Below are positions 47,346 through 58,980 of a stretch of DNA of 64,000 nucleotides, piece by piece (positions within the stretch are counted from its first letter, which is position 1; every line of letters starts with the position of its first letter). This DNA is from Delphinapterus leucas (taxonomy: Eukaryota > Chordata > Mammalia > Artiodactyla > Monodontidae), in NCBI RefSeq assembly GCF_002288925.2, contig NW_022098049.1, forward strand, positions 3,001,936 to 3,065,935. The letters are read 5' to 3'. The notes under the pieces were generated by a model. That model ran no database searches. It was not told the origin of the DNA and saw only the letters and a list, made by a program, of their open reading frames with translations. A program made the position numbers and the translations under genes.

Positions 47346-48165
47346 TTCTTTCACCCTCTTGAGCCTATTTCCCACCAAGCAACTGGAGGCAATGCTAAGA
47401 AAATGCAGTCACTCTGGGTCAGCAGAAAAACTATCTTGTCTGATGTGATGGTTTTAAGAAGTCAGAGCAGGAAAGGACTCAGAAATTATATACACCCTTT
47501 AACTTAAAACATTCATTCTTCAGTCTTGTGATAAAGGGCCAAGGTCTTTCCTTTCGAGTATGGATCTGCTGTATGGAGGTCTGTGGTCTTTCTAGCAAAA
47601 AACCACACCCTGCAATGTATGATTTCAAGTTCCTTTAAGGAGAGTTTCACTACTTGCAAAGAGAAGAATCCTTCTAGATTTTAACCACCACGATCCCCCC
47701 ACCACTTCACTTAAACCGATTCAGCTCAACCATACCTAAAACACCAGGATTTTTTTTTAATAAGTTGTTTTTCAAGTCTTTCCAAAACACACAATGTAGT
47801 TTCAAGAAAAACCATGTCTCTTCACCCTCAGGATTCATCCATTAATATATTTCATTCAATTACATAATTACAAAAAGCAAGTACTAGAGGTAAAAACAAC
47901 TTTGGGGGACAAAACACAACTAACCAGGAAGCACAGCACACTCTTCTGGAGGGAGCAGATGTGGTAGGGGACAGACAAGGGAGCAATCACACCCCCACTG
48001 TGGACCACAGGGAGGGAGGGCAGCATCTCTGCCCACTGGATGCCAGTTAAGATAGGGTTTGTCACACACACCTGTAAGTGCCTTGGGACAAACACTGGGC
48101 GATGCCATCAGAAAGCAGAGCAGTATTCGAGCAGGAGAAAAGGTGAGCCCCAACAAACATGGGTC
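47346..48165. other. Unique intronic sequence
   Basis: No recognised repeat or gene. Confidence 0.45.
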
Positions 48166-48169
48166 TAAG

Positions 48170-48330
48170 TAACCATGACCTTCACAAGCCCCAGGACCTC
48201 TGTGAGCCTCAATCCCTGGAATGAGTGGTTAAAACAGTGTTCCTCACGCAGCTGCCACAAAAATTCAGTAAGAATATAGACAAAGCACCCAGCCCCAGCC
48301 TTGGAACATAGAAATGCTCGATAATCATGA
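48170..48330 (+). mobile_element. MIR SINE relic
   Basis: 'ctctgtgagcctcaatccct', a degenerate core and 'aacatagaaatgctcgata'. Confidence 0.5.
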
Positions 48331-48400
48331 GCTCCTTCTCTGCCTGTGTACCTTTCTCCCTCAGAGGCTAGCAACGTGCTTCAAAGTTGAAAGCACTGAA

Positions 48401-48472
48401 GATAGATGGATGGATGGATGGATGGATGGATGGATGGATGGATGGATGGATGGACGGACGGACGGACAGATG
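48401..48472. repeat. (GGAT)n / (GGAC)n tetranucleotide array
   Basis: Begins gatagatgga, continues as uninterrupted tgga units and switches to four tggacgga-type units at about 48452-48467. Confidence 0.95.
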
Positions 48473-48474
48473 GA

Positions 48475-49450
48475 GAGCCAGATGGACAGCTGGTGTGGTG
48501 GCAGAACTTTAAAAACCCTTCATTTTAGTAACTTTCTTGGCTCAAACAGCCCAAATAAATGAATCAAGAAGCTATATCCTGAAGCAGAGTTCTCCCCCAC
48601 CAGAAGATGAATGAATTCTAATTTCATCAACAACATGGATAAAAGGAAGAGAGGCAAACGGAAGAGAATTCAGAAAGTATCAGTCCCGGATGTTAAACAA
48701 AAGAACTGGCTCACTGGTGGATACATCTTTTTTCCCTCTTCCTTCCAATTGCAGTTACTGAGAATGAGGATACAGGAGAATGAGTGTGGTTTTTTTTCAA
48801 GGGGCAGAGAAATGCATAGACAACTAAATCCAGCAAAAAGTTAAATTATTTACCTTTTGTTTTCAATAAACAGCATGTCTAAAAAGGTTAAAAGGAAAAT
48901 AGTTCCAGAAGGACAACCATGTGGCTTGGTTTCAAGTACAATACTTAGCATTTCATAAAATGCACCGTTAACTGGAAAGATGTTTAAACTCTGAAATGAA
49001 GCAGGTGCAGAATACACACTTTCTGTGGTGGAAGTGGTATGAATGAAAAAGCAGGCAGAATAGAAGGCCCTAAGCTCAGCACATCTTAAGTTTTTTTAAT
49101 GGAATCAATCACAGCAGATAAAGCTTTCACTCATTCTGCAGATTTTTTCTTTTAAACAAAAGCTCAAAGTTCAAGAAGACACACCCAAAATACCTTGGGA
49201 GGGGACACTATACTCAGAAGAAAAACATCTCAATTTTAAAAGTAGCCAAAGTCAGCTTACCCTTCTCAGTTTCAGCTAATTCCCATCTTCCTTCCAACAA
49301 CCCATGTGGGTCTCACTGAGCTTTAAAACTCCAGATATTTCCTCAGATAGTAACATATGCATTAACCCACCCAATTGGGAAATAATGAGTCTCTTAAGGC
49401 AACCTCACTTTTCTTCTACGTAACTTAAAGAAAATATGAAAACAGTCAAC
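48475..49450. other. Unique intronic sequence
   Basis: No recognised repeat or gene. Confidence 0.45.
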
Positions 49451-49454
49451 AGCC

Positions 49455-49605
49455 TCTGTTTCTCTAAGCCTCAGTTTCCTCATCTGTGAAATGGGGATAG
49501 TGGAACCTATTTCAGACAGCTGTTGTGAGAACTAAAGATACATAACAGACTCAGAACTCCCTGCATAATAACTCCTCAATCCATAGTAGCTGCTATCATT
49601 CTTCT
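49455..49605 (+). mobile_element. MIR SINE relic
   Basis: 'agcctcagtttcctcatctg', 'tgaaatggggatagtggaac' and 'agctgttgtgagaactaaag'. Confidence 0.85.
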
Positions 49606-49729
49606 GCTCTATATAATTAGCAAAAAAAAAAAAAAGTAAGGATCTTCGATCAATAAACTTGGCAGAGTGAAAAAAACTGCTAACACTTAGTGTAAAGGAG
49701 ACAACTCTCCATCTAGTGAGAGGGTATCT

Positions 49730-50029
49730 GGCCAAATCCTTCCAAAAAAAAGCATTTGGCAATAAAGAACAAAAGCCTTAAAAATGCTTGTGCCTTGACT
49801 CAGTAATTCTACCTTAGGACTCTAACCTAGGGAAATCAGATATGCCAAAAAAAAAAAAAAAATGCACAGGAATGCTTGCTGTGGCATCATTTATAATACT
49901 GGAATGCTGGGAACAAAGATAAAATCAAAAGCTAGGAAATGGCTGAAGAAACGGTTGCATGTTCATATGAGTTCATGTTTCTGCAGCCATGAAAAAATTA
50001 TTACAATATAATTTAAAAATTAAAATCTA
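49730..50029 (+). mobile_element. L1M LINE fragment, 5' part (split by SINE)
   Basis: 'tgactcagtaattctacctt' and 'ggcatcatttataatactgg' match the ORF2 3' region of an old L1. Continues at 50237. Confidence 0.78.
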
Positions 50030-50236
50030 GGGCTTCCCTGGTGGCGCAGTGGTTGAGAGTCCACCTGCCGATGCAGGGGACACGGGTTCGTGCCCCGGTC
50101 TGGGAGGATCCCGTGTGCCGCGGAGTGGCTAGGCCCGTGAGCCATGGCCACTGAGCCTGCGCGTCCGGAGCCTGTACTCCGCAACGGGAAAGGCCACAAC
50201 GTTAAGAGGCCCGCGTACCGCAAAAAAAAAAAAAAA
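50030..50236 (+). mobile_element. CHR-type SINE (short form) inserted in an L1M
   Basis: Head 'gggcttccctggtggcgcag', A tail of about 15. Short target duplication aaaatct on both sides. Confidence 0.95.
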
Positions 50237-50500
50237 ATCTGTACCCCAAACTTAGAGGCTTTATGTGTAATATATTAATATATTTAAAATATTGTGCATT
50301 CACACAGTTGAACTATACACATATGCATGTATATATGTATATATATATTTATAGAAAAATATTAGAAGTACAATAAAATATGATGTTAGGTATTTCCAGG
50401 TGGTGAAATTAAAGGTTTTTATACATTTGTAAGAGGATAACTGCTCTGTGTTTTTGAAATTCTGTGCAAAGAATTTATTTTAAAAATTAGAAAAAAAAGT
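50237..50500 (+). mobile_element. L1M LINE fragment, 3' part
   Basis: Continues the element from 50029 (aggtggtgaaattaaaggtt; ttgaaattctgtgcaaag). Contains a small TATG/TA-rich run at about 50327-50350. Confidence 0.65.
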
Positions 50501-50504
50501 TATC

Positions 50505-52385
50505 AAAAAGTTTGTGGGAGAGGGAAGGGGGAGGGGCAGTATAGGGGTAGAAGATTATTAGGTATAAAACAAGCTACAAGGATGTCTTTATTTTACAACA
50601 TGGGGAATATAGCCAATATTTTATAATAACTATAAAAAGAGTATAAAAAAAGGTTTGTGAAGTGTGTGTGATGGAGAGAGAGAAAGTACATTAAAGAGAT
50701 AGCTCCACAGCCTACCTTCATGAAAACCAATTGGAAGTGCACTGTTAGTAGCTGATGCTTGAACCCACTGAAAGAGGGGACAGAATATGATCCCCTTAGG
50801 CCCACAGTTCGAGACACATTAAGCCTGGGGTCATTTCCTTGAAGACCTGGGCACATGGGCATTGCCCATTTCCACATATGTATGATCATTTGTGTGTGTG
50901 TGTGAGCTCCCAAACCAAAACCATATTTAAATGCGTGAGTAGCACATAATTCTGTAGCACTCTGGTTTCCCCGGCAACCTTATCTCTGTCTTCTTTGATC
51001 TCAGCCACAGATGAAATCATCTTGGTCCTCCAAAGTCCCTGAGATCCACTGCCTGCTCCAGAGTGGCTGACTATGGCAGAATGCTCACTCGCTAAGAAAG
51101 AAGTTCTAATCAACAAATTTGTTCATAACACAACGGATCTTAAAGAGTGGAATCTTGATATCTTCACCATTTGAGTTCCAAACTGTCTGATTTTTCATAT
51201 GTTACCAAAATTTAATTTTAGCATTACATAAACATAATTAATCTTTTTCACTAAGAGGAAGGAAAAGGGAAATTACATTTAAGTCTCTAACTTTGCTAAA
51301 CTGTACCAATGTCTAAACATTTACCTGCTGTCTCCACCTGGGGTCCCTTGAGCAGCAAGTGGGGGGTTTCCCAGACCTAATTTTAACAAGTGAATATCAA
51401 AATGGGGGAAAAAACCTTCCAGGGTCTGTGAGCAAGGCTTTGACATCTGAACACTAAAGGCAGAATATTATGGAGAAACCAGGAGATTATTTCAAACAGG
51501 GGATGAGGAAACTTTAAGTCATCCGTTTATGATGTGGTAACTGTAAGAGGACTTAAAACATTTTATGAAAATGTGTCTGCCCCTTAAGTCATTTTTCTAA
51601 GGATGTGTCTGTCTAAATAAACTGGCTAAAGTTAGACATGTCATGCAGTTCTTTAACCATAAACATTAGTGGGGGCCGACCATTAGGCTGGCATTGTGAT
51701 AGGTCTTGGGGACCCAAAGGTGAAAAAAGGTCGCCTGACTCAGACACTTTCTCGGGTTTGTCAAAATATACATCTTTCTGTGTACAGGACAAAACAGGGG
51801 CTCCCGCACATGTAGGGTGGCTGGTAGAATTGTTCTTCCCCACAAGAACCCTAATGACACTGATCTTAGAGCAGCTACAATAATGTGCGTCCATTGTGGA
51901 ATCACAAGCTTAAAGCATGCCCCTTTACAAAAAAAATTTTTTAACTATTTTCCCAAGTCTCATTTTCTCTCTTATAGCTCAGCATGATTTCCAATTTTAA
52001 GCTCAAACCTTTGACTTCAGCTCGTTATCATAAGTGCCCGGAAAGCAATAATGACCACGTGCATCTTACTATTCTGAGAGCTTCTAGGCTTTCAATGGAA
52101 ACAGTTGTCCAAGTTCCCAAACAGACAAAACCCAGCGTCCTTCTCCCTCAGCCCAGGTGGTACCACAAGGGCCTTTGCTCTCTAGGGGCAGAAAGGTCAA
52201 TGACCCTCACCTAACTTCAAAGAGACTGTGGTACCACCAAGAGCTGCTAAGGCAAACGAATCCCAATAGCTCCTGCTATACTTCTCCCCACCACCACCCC
52301 CCACTGTAAATATGTCTACTTAGAAAAAATGATGACGTATTCAAAATACACTTAATGGACAGTGGGTTGTTTTTTTTTTTAACTG
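50505..52385. other. Unique intronic sequence
   Basis: No recognised repeat or gene apart from a short GT run at about 50891-50904. Confidence 0.45.
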
Positions 52386-52395
52386 TATTTAATTC

Positions 52396-52510
52396 TTTTT
52401 TTTTTTTTTTGGCGGCACCACACGGCATGCAGGATCTTAGTTCCCCAACCAGGGATCGAACCCGTGCCCCCTGAAGTGGAAGCGTGGAGTCTTAACCACC
52501 AGGGGAGTCC
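52396..52510 (-). mobile_element. Short tRNA-derived SINE, reversed
   Basis: Poly-T start, 'ggatcttagttccccaacca', 'gggatcgaacccgtgccccc' (tRNA B-box-like) and 'ccaccaggggagtcc'. ttaattc occurs on both sides. Confidence 0.88.
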
Positions 52511-52514
52511 TTAA

Positions 52515-53040
52515 TTCATTTTTTAAAGGCAGTCCTGGGCCAAGCTGAAACCTCAACTTCAGGAAACCAGGAATCCATTTCCTTTGTATTTTCTTCCCTT
52601 CCTCCCAAGGTAATATTACCAAGGCTGAGTTCACAAGCTTTAGTCCTTTAACCTAATGGCTCTGCCATCTCATCTTTAGTCAATTATATATTAAACAGTT
52701 TATGACCTGGAAAATGTTCAATAATAAATACAGCTGACATCTAACCAGCATTTCTTTGTAAATAAATGGAATAAATAATCAGATACTAGGAAATTTTTTT
52801 TAAGCTTCTAAACATATTTTCCTGGATCACAAAGAATAAGTCCTGGAGTTTCTCAAATTATCTTTTAAATAAGGCATCTCTTACACATTCACTGATTTTT
52901 AAAAGCAAGTTAAATCCACATTTTGATAATTTAGACAACCTGCAAGAAATCCAATGGCAAATCCTTCAAAACTTAAACTACTACTGAGAAAATGGTATGC
53001 AATATTTGGATACAACAGAACCAAGGTTTCCCAAGTGCTT
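52515..53040. other. Unique AT-rich intronic sequence
   Basis: No recognised repeat or gene. Confidence 0.45.
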
Positions 53041-53056
53041 TAAAAAACTAAATGCC

Positions 53057-53422
53057 GGGCTTCCCTGGTGGCACAGTGGTTAAGAATCCACCTGCCAATG
53101 CAGGGGACGTGGGTTCGAGCCCTGGTCCAGGAAGATCCCACATGCTGCGGAGCAACTAAGCCCGTGCGCCACAACTACTGAACCTGAGCTCTAGAGCCCA
53201 TGAGCCACAACTACTGAGCCAGCGTGCTGCAACTACTGAAGCCCGTGAGCTTAGAGCCCGTGCTCCGCAACAAGAGAAGCCACTATAATGAGAAAACAAA
53301 GAGTAGCCACTGTAATGAGAAAACAAAGAGTAGCCCCTTCACCACAACTAGAGAAAGCCCGTGCACAGCAACAAAGACCCAACACAACCAAAAATAAACA
53401 AGTACATTTATTTTTGTAAAAA
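53057..53422 (+). mobile_element. Long tRNA-derived SINE with internal tandem duplication
   Basis: Head 'gggcttccctggtggcacag'. Two copies of a 27-base unit (gccactataatgagaaaaca and the next 7 bases) lie at 53279-53305 and 53306-53332, differing at one base. Target duplication aactaaatgcc at 53046-53056 and gactaaatgcc at 53424-53434. Confidence 0.95.
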
Positions 53423-53434
53423 AGACTAAATGCC

Positions 53435-54120
53435 CCTGAGTTTTAAGCCTTTCATACTGAAGAGAGCCATCAGAAAGCTATTACCCACTCACTGAGAGTT
53501 CACTTTGCCCTCCTCCCCTAATTCCTCAGGCCCACAAAGAAGCTCATCTAGCTCCTGAGCAAGACTTCAAGACTAGCACCCACAGGAGTGCACCCTGTTT
53601 CCAGAAAATACGGTAACTTGGAAAGGCTTGGGGCCTTTGCACCAAAGCCAGTGGGAAGCTCAGTGACATTTCCCAAGGAAGCCCAGCAGCCACCCATGCC
53701 CTGGTTTCAGGTTCAGGAGGCAGGAAGCAAAAGCCACCTTCCCCTCAAACTGCATCCACTCCCAGCTCCTGACCAGGAGATGTTTCATTGCAAAGTGAGA
53801 TAAAGTGAGACTCCAAAGCTGCAGGACCTGCAGTGAAACAGACACCATATGGCTGGGACTATGCCACGATGAAAAATGCCTAATTTAACCAACACCCATG
53901 GGGTCCACATCTGCAATCACCAAGCCGTGGGGTGCACACAGCCAGCCCTCCCACAGCTTCTACGATATCCAGCCTCAAGCAAGAATGGATTGTGATTTAC
54001 TCTCCTCCAAAAAAGAGTTACTCTTCCTATCTTTTGTGAGCTACCTGTTATCCATCTTCCAAAAGTGTCAGAAAGTAATAGTCCTAATAATAATAGCCAT
54101 TTCCATTCAGACTAAACCCT
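53435..54120. other. Unique intronic sequence
   Basis: No recognised repeat or gene. Confidence 0.45.
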
Positions 54121-54126
54121 TAATCA

Positions 54127-54342
54127 GGAGTTGGCAAACCACACACTGCAGGCCAACTCAGGCCCACTGCCTATGTTTGTAAATAAAGTTTTATTGAAAT
54201 ACAGCCAGGCCCACCCATTTACCTATTTCCTTTGGCTGCTTTTGCTCAACAATGGCAGAGTTGGGCAGCTGTGACAGAGACGCGATGGCTCTCAAAGACT
54301 AAACTATTTACTCTGTGGCCTTTACAGAAAAATTCTCCCCTA
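54127..54342. mobile_element. hAT-Charlie type non-autonomous element
   Basis: 'gagttggcaaaccacacact', 'aataaagttttattgaaata' and 'tggcctttacagaaaaattc' follow a well-known eutherian MER element from end to end. Confidence 0.75.
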
Positions 54343-54439
54343 AATGGCACAAAGCATTTAAACCTCTAGGATGTACATACCATTATCAGCAGGAAGCAGC
54401 CCTTACCTAAACAATGCGCTGGTGTGGACAGAGGGCTGG

Positions 54440-54600
54440 GGCCCTGCTTCTTACCAGTTTTCATGACCACCACATGACCCTGGCAGGCTGCAGCTCCTCT
54501 GTCTATACAATAAGGGCAACAAGGCTGTTGTGAGGCTCAGACAAGAAGGCATATATAAAAAGGCCCTAGAACCAGGCCTGGTTCTTCAAGGTCCTCCATT
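54440..54600 (+). mobile_element. MIR-like SINE relic
   Basis: 'caccacatgaccctggcagg' and 'ggctgttgtgaggctcagac'. Confidence 0.65.
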
Positions 54601-54695
54601 AATGCTTACGACCCACCACGGCTCCCTGAGTAAGAATTTAGAACTAAATGTGAATCACTGAGATAGTACTTTTAGTCATTAAGGCCCCTCTCGCC

Positions 54696-54713
54696 GTGAT
54701 CTCGAAAGATCAC
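54696..54713. repeat. Short perfect hairpin
   Basis: GTGATCT, loop CGAA, AGATCAC: a 7-bp stem. No T-run follows on either strand. Confidence 0.8.
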
Positions 54714-55355
54714 AGACTCAGAGCGCTATAATGCAAGGAAAGGGTGCAATGCTCTTAGAAAGTTATAGAAAGTTAAAGGCTCAGGATTTTGTTCTTATGC
54801 TTGGGGGAAAATACTGTGAACTGTTTGAGGATGAACTCCTTCAATACTAAATGGAAGGCCACCTCCTGGATGCGGAAAAGACCACAGCTTAGCCAGCCAC
54901 CCAGAGTCTGCCTTCAAACACTGTGTGTAACCTTATTAACAGGCATCAAGTGGAACGGGGGACCCCCAGATGGTGACCAAATCATACCACGGGCCAGCCA
55001 GGGAGGTGAGGAGACGGCATTTTATGGGCTGTGAAATCAGGCTCCTGTTGCTTCATGCTGAGAGGAGGGGTCACTCCAGCCAGAGCACATAGTGATGACA
55101 AGGAACCAGGTCACCAGATGTGGTGTCCAACACAACCAAATCACGACAATGTCCCAGGCCAGGGCAGCCGTGTCTCCTCCCCCGCCACTCCTGCCCTCCC
55201 GTTTCCACCCCATCTTCTTGGACATTTACAAACCAGAGCCACGCACACACTCAACCTTCAACCACCCCAGACTGCCCCCAGACATTAACATGACATCTCC
55301 CTATGTCAGGGCAACTGACCCTAAAAAACAAATCTCATAAAGTAGGCAGGGTTTG
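54714..55355. other. Unique intronic sequence
   Basis: No recognised repeat or gene. Confidence 0.45.
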
Positions 55356-55359
55356 GGTA

Positions 55360-55440
55360 CCAGTTTTAGAGTTGGGGAAACTGAGGCTCAGAAAGTCGGT
55401 ATGACCTAGCAGCAAAATCACAGCTATCAGACTTATCCAC
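55360..55440 (-). mobile_element. MIR fragment, reversed
   Basis: 'gttggggaaactgaggctca'. Confidence 0.6.
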
Positions 55441-55494
55441 CACTCCACATCCATCGCTGGGGCCAGCAGGACCTTGATAGCTAATATGGGTGCC

Positions 55495-55680
55495 CATCTA
55501 CTAGCTGTTGACCTTGGGGATGTCAATTTACCTCCCTCTGCCCAAGTCCATTCCTCTGTGAAATGGAAAAAACAGTAACTTAGCACACGGGGTTGTCATG
55601 AGGCCTAAGTGAGTTAATACCTGAAGAGTGCCCAGGACAGCGCCTACCACCAAGTATGAATCCATTAAATGTTGGCCATC
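55495..55680 (+). mobile_element. MIR SINE relic
   Basis: 'gaccttggggatgtcaattt', 'attcctctgtgaaatggaaa' and 'gtgagttaatacctgaagag'. Confidence 0.82.
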
Positions 55681-55684
55681 TGCT

Positions 55685-56745
55685 GAATCAAGTCTATCTG
55701 ACTTCAACCCAAATCTCTGGACCACCTCTGCTTTCTCATTCACACTGTCATTGCCCGAACACACGTATGGCAATTTTTAAAATTATGATCTAAGAAAAGC
55801 CACCTCCTAGGTTGTGTTAAAGCACCAGGCAACAAGAGCCTTTTTCCAAAGGACATCTGGCTTAAGCTGATAACATGCCACAAAGAAAGCTGATAGCACC
55901 CACTGGTCATGCGAGGAAGTCTAAAACGAGAACTTGAGTAGGACACGCCCCCTCAAAGAGCGTTTCTGTTACACACACGTAGCACGCTCACAGAAGTTAC
56001 ACTGTTCAGCTCCACCTGCTTCGAGCTACCAAACAAGGTCCTCGTGGCCCATTTTTTTGGCCAGAGATGACTATAGTTGGGAACATGTCACATTAAAAAC
56101 ATTTCTCTAGAATTCTGACTGTGGAAGAGCCCTTCCCTGAAACCACAGACCAGATAAAGAACAATGTGAAAGCCTTCACAAGAAAAGCAGTTATTTCAGC
56201 CAATCTGGGACCTGAGTCTCCACCGAGTCGCACAGTCCCCGCTGACACCCAGCAGGAAAAAACCCTCGCTCAGGAAGAACTTGCTAAATCGCCCAAGGGG
56301 CACAAGGACAGGAAAATGCACTGAGCCTGGGTCACCCTGATCCCCGGATTAGGGGACCCACTGACTTCCTGTTTGCTGGGTTTCACCCTTTCCTGTCTCA
56401 GAGCTGCCACACACGCCATCCTAGAGGGGGAGCTTCTTTTGTGATTGTCTCCCAGACCCCTGTTCCTCCTCGGTGGTGGGCGTGGGCCATGCCTGTCTGT
56501 CAGAGAGGGCCCCATTCTGTTTCCTTTTTCCCTAAAGGATTTTCACTCCCCAGCTTCAAAACTCAGTCTAAAGGCCACCTGCCCCTGGAGCCCTTTCCTG
56601 CTAGTTCCACCCATTTCAACCATCCCTGGGGGTCCCTTCTCCATATCCTCCCTCCCTGTCTATCCATAATCATAAACTCTTTAATAACTAGATGAGACCC
56701 AGAGAATAGACATTCTAATTTCCTACCCAGTACAGGAATGTACTT
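55685..56745. other. Unique intronic sequence
   Basis: No recognised repeat or gene. Confidence 0.45.
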
Positions 56746-56749
56746 ATAC

Positions 56750-57076
56750 ATTAGCAATGTCCAAGAGAAACACTAAGCAAGCCACATAAGTAATTTTCAA
56801 ATTTCTAGTGACCACATTAACATAAAAAGAGATGGGTGAAAATAATTTTAATAAAATGTTTTATGTAACCCAATATATCTACAATATTGTCATTTCCATA
56901 TGAAACCAACATACAAATTATTCAAGAGTTATTTTAATTCTTTCTTTCCCCCTACTAAGTCTTTGGAATCTAGTATGTGATTTCCACTGGAAAATATCTC
57001 CGTCAAGACAGTCTTATTTCAAGTGCTCAAGAGCTGTACGTGGCCAGTGGCTACAGTATGGGACAGGGCAGTTCTA
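56750..57076. mobile_element. hAT-Charlie type non-autonomous element
   Basis: 'gcaagccacataagtaattt', 'ataaaatgttttatgtaacc' and 'acgtggccagtggctacagt' follow a common MER element. Its termini are the 'gtccaa' and 'gggacagggc' regions. Confidence 0.72.
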
Positions 57077-57239
57077 TACCATGGTCTGTGCAAGGAGTGT
57101 GCTCCTTTAAATACATAGGAAAAACACAGTTCCTTCCTACAAACACAGCACATTAGTAAATCAGCAAAGGCTACCATGGCTGGGAAACACAGGGCATATG
57201 CAGGAGGCCCAGCATTTCCCTGTCAATTTACTAGAACAG

Positions 57240-57365
57240 GAAGGGACCTGAGTGGTTTCATTGTCCAACTTGACAGATGAGGACACTGAGACCCAGAAAA
57301 TGTACGTGAATAATCTGAAATCACACAGATAATAGCAGACGGAGGCCTCAAATCTAGATGTCCAG
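57240..57365 (-). mobile_element. MIR SINE relic
   Basis: 'cttgacagatgaggacactg' and 'gaaatcacacagataatagc'. Confidence 0.72.
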
Positions 57366-57391
57366 TCACGGGGTCTTGAAATATTAAATAT

Positions 57392-57405
57392 CACACACAC
57401 ACACA
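57392..57405. repeat. (AC)n short microsatellite
   Basis: About seven AC units. Confidence 0.8.
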
Positions 57406-57409
57406 ACCA

Positions 57410-58005
57410 TATATCTATTTGGTCACCACCGTTGTAGTCTACGCATAATTTAAGATCAAAACTGTCTTAGAAGGCAGCACAGCTCTGCTCCCTCCAAATA
57501 AGCCCTAAATTTCTGAGATGTAGGAAATTCAACAGAGTCTCACCAATTCAGTCCAATGTTTCCCTTCCCATCCTTAACTGGGATGTGAGGAATAGCACAA
57601 GAAAAAACAAAAAGATAGTCACAGGCACACCAAGCATGCCTCTTAACTAAAAGTACAAAATAAGCAGTATTTCTCTAGTCTAGAGGCCTTTAGGACACAC
57701 CCACCTCCTCCTTCCACCTCCAATGGACATACTAAGACAGTGACCCTTTCTTTCAAAACTGGATAGGAATCTGTAATAACTGCCACCCAAAGTGCTTTCC
57801 AAATATTGATCCCGTTGGTTCTGCTTTAATGAATAACCACCTAAACACTCTGAAGTTCTGCCCTTGTGTGAGATACCTGTGAGGAGTTAATCTCTGCAAT
57901 CTCGTTCACATCAATGGCTTGACCGAAATGAATTCTCTGCCTCACCTGGACCACCTGTATTCCAAGCTATCGGTCCATTTGGGGGCAAACTTTCAAAAGG
58001 AAGTG
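57410..58005. other. Unique intronic sequence
   Basis: No recognised repeat or gene. Confidence 0.45.
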
Positions 58006-58010
58006 ACTGG

Positions 58011-58134
58011 GGAATTCCCTGGCAGTCCGGTGGTTAGGGCTCGCGCTTCCACTGCAGGGGGCATGGGTTTGATCCCTGGTCAGGAACTAAGATCCCGCAT
58101 GCTGCACAGCGAGGCCAAAAAAAAAAAAAAAAAA
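58011..58134 (+). mobile_element. Short tRNA-derived SINE
   Basis: Starts 'gggaattccctggcagtccg', B-box-like 'gggtttgatccctggtcagg', ends 'gaggcc' plus about 19 A. Flank aagtgactg / aagtgaccg on both sides. Confidence 0.92.
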
Positions 58135-58533
58135 AGTGACCGATTTAAAGCCAAGACATATTCCGTTCTGTGCCCAGATACATGGGGGCTGGTCTTTATC
58201 TGGACTGCCTGGATGGCGCACAAGCACAAGGCAGACGGGAGTGGGGGAGGAGATGGGGTGGGAATTCAGAAAGCTGAATCTGATAGGAAGGCGCAGACTG
58301 GTTCCTGGGCCAATAAGGGGGTAACCAGCAGCCCTGTGTGCACTGACAGTTGGGGACAGTACAGAAAGGCTTCGGCTCAAAGTTATGCCAAGTACGTCGT
58401 GTGGCTTTAGTCTGCCATCTTGGAAAAAAAAAGGCCGGCTAATAACTTTCCACATGCTGTGGCTTTTATAAGTTTTTCTTCATTACAACTATGTTGGTAG
58501 AACATCAGGGAAAAGGAGATACGTGCTATCTTT

Positions 58534-58964
58534 TTTTTCTTTTTAAAATTTTATTGGCGTAGAGTTGATTTACAAAATCGTGTTAGTTTCAGGTGTACAG
58601 CAAAGTGATTCGGTTATACATATATTCATTCTTTTTCAGATTCTTTACCCGTATAGGTTATTACAGAATATTGGGTAGAGTTCCCTCTGCTATATAGTAG
58701 GTCCTTGTTGAATATCTATTTTATATATAGTAGTGTGTGTATGTTAATCCCAAGCTCCTGATTTATCCCTCCATCCCACCCCCCCCAACCACGTCTCTCC
58801 TTTGGTAACCATGGGTTTGTTTTCGAAATCTGAGTCTGTTTCTGTTTTGTAAATAAGTTCATTTGTATCATGTTTTAAAATTAGATTCTACATATGAGTG
58901 ATATCATATATTTGTCTTTCTCTGTCTTATTTCACTTAGTATGATAATCTCTAGGTCCATCCAT
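58534..58964 (-). mobile_element. Cetartiodactyl L1 3' end with target duplication
   Basis: Reversed 3' UTR: 'tggcgtagagttgatttaca', 'aggtgtacagcaaagtgatt', 'gttaatcccaagctcctgat', then 'tatttcacttagtatgataa' from the ORF2 side. Flanked by gatacgtgctatcttt (58518-58533) and gatatgtgctatcttt (58965-58980). A 5'-truncated insertion of about 430 bases. Confidence 0.95.
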
Positions 58965-58980
58965 GATATGTGCTATCTTT

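Noticed and set aside
47920..48156. 'gagaaaaggtgagcc' near 48141 considered as a plus-strand splice donor of an unknown exon
   Set aside because: No matching acceptor, open frame or similarity supports an exon, and isolated donor-like strings are common.
48401..48472. Regularly spaced repeat considered as a CRISPR array
   Set aside because: The units are 4 bases long with no spacers, so it is a microsatellite in a mammalian genome.
12147..50236. Recurrent peptide of the type RSTGSGRAGSAAMAHGPS in many frames
   Set aside because: It is the translation of one SINE family, not a protein domain family.
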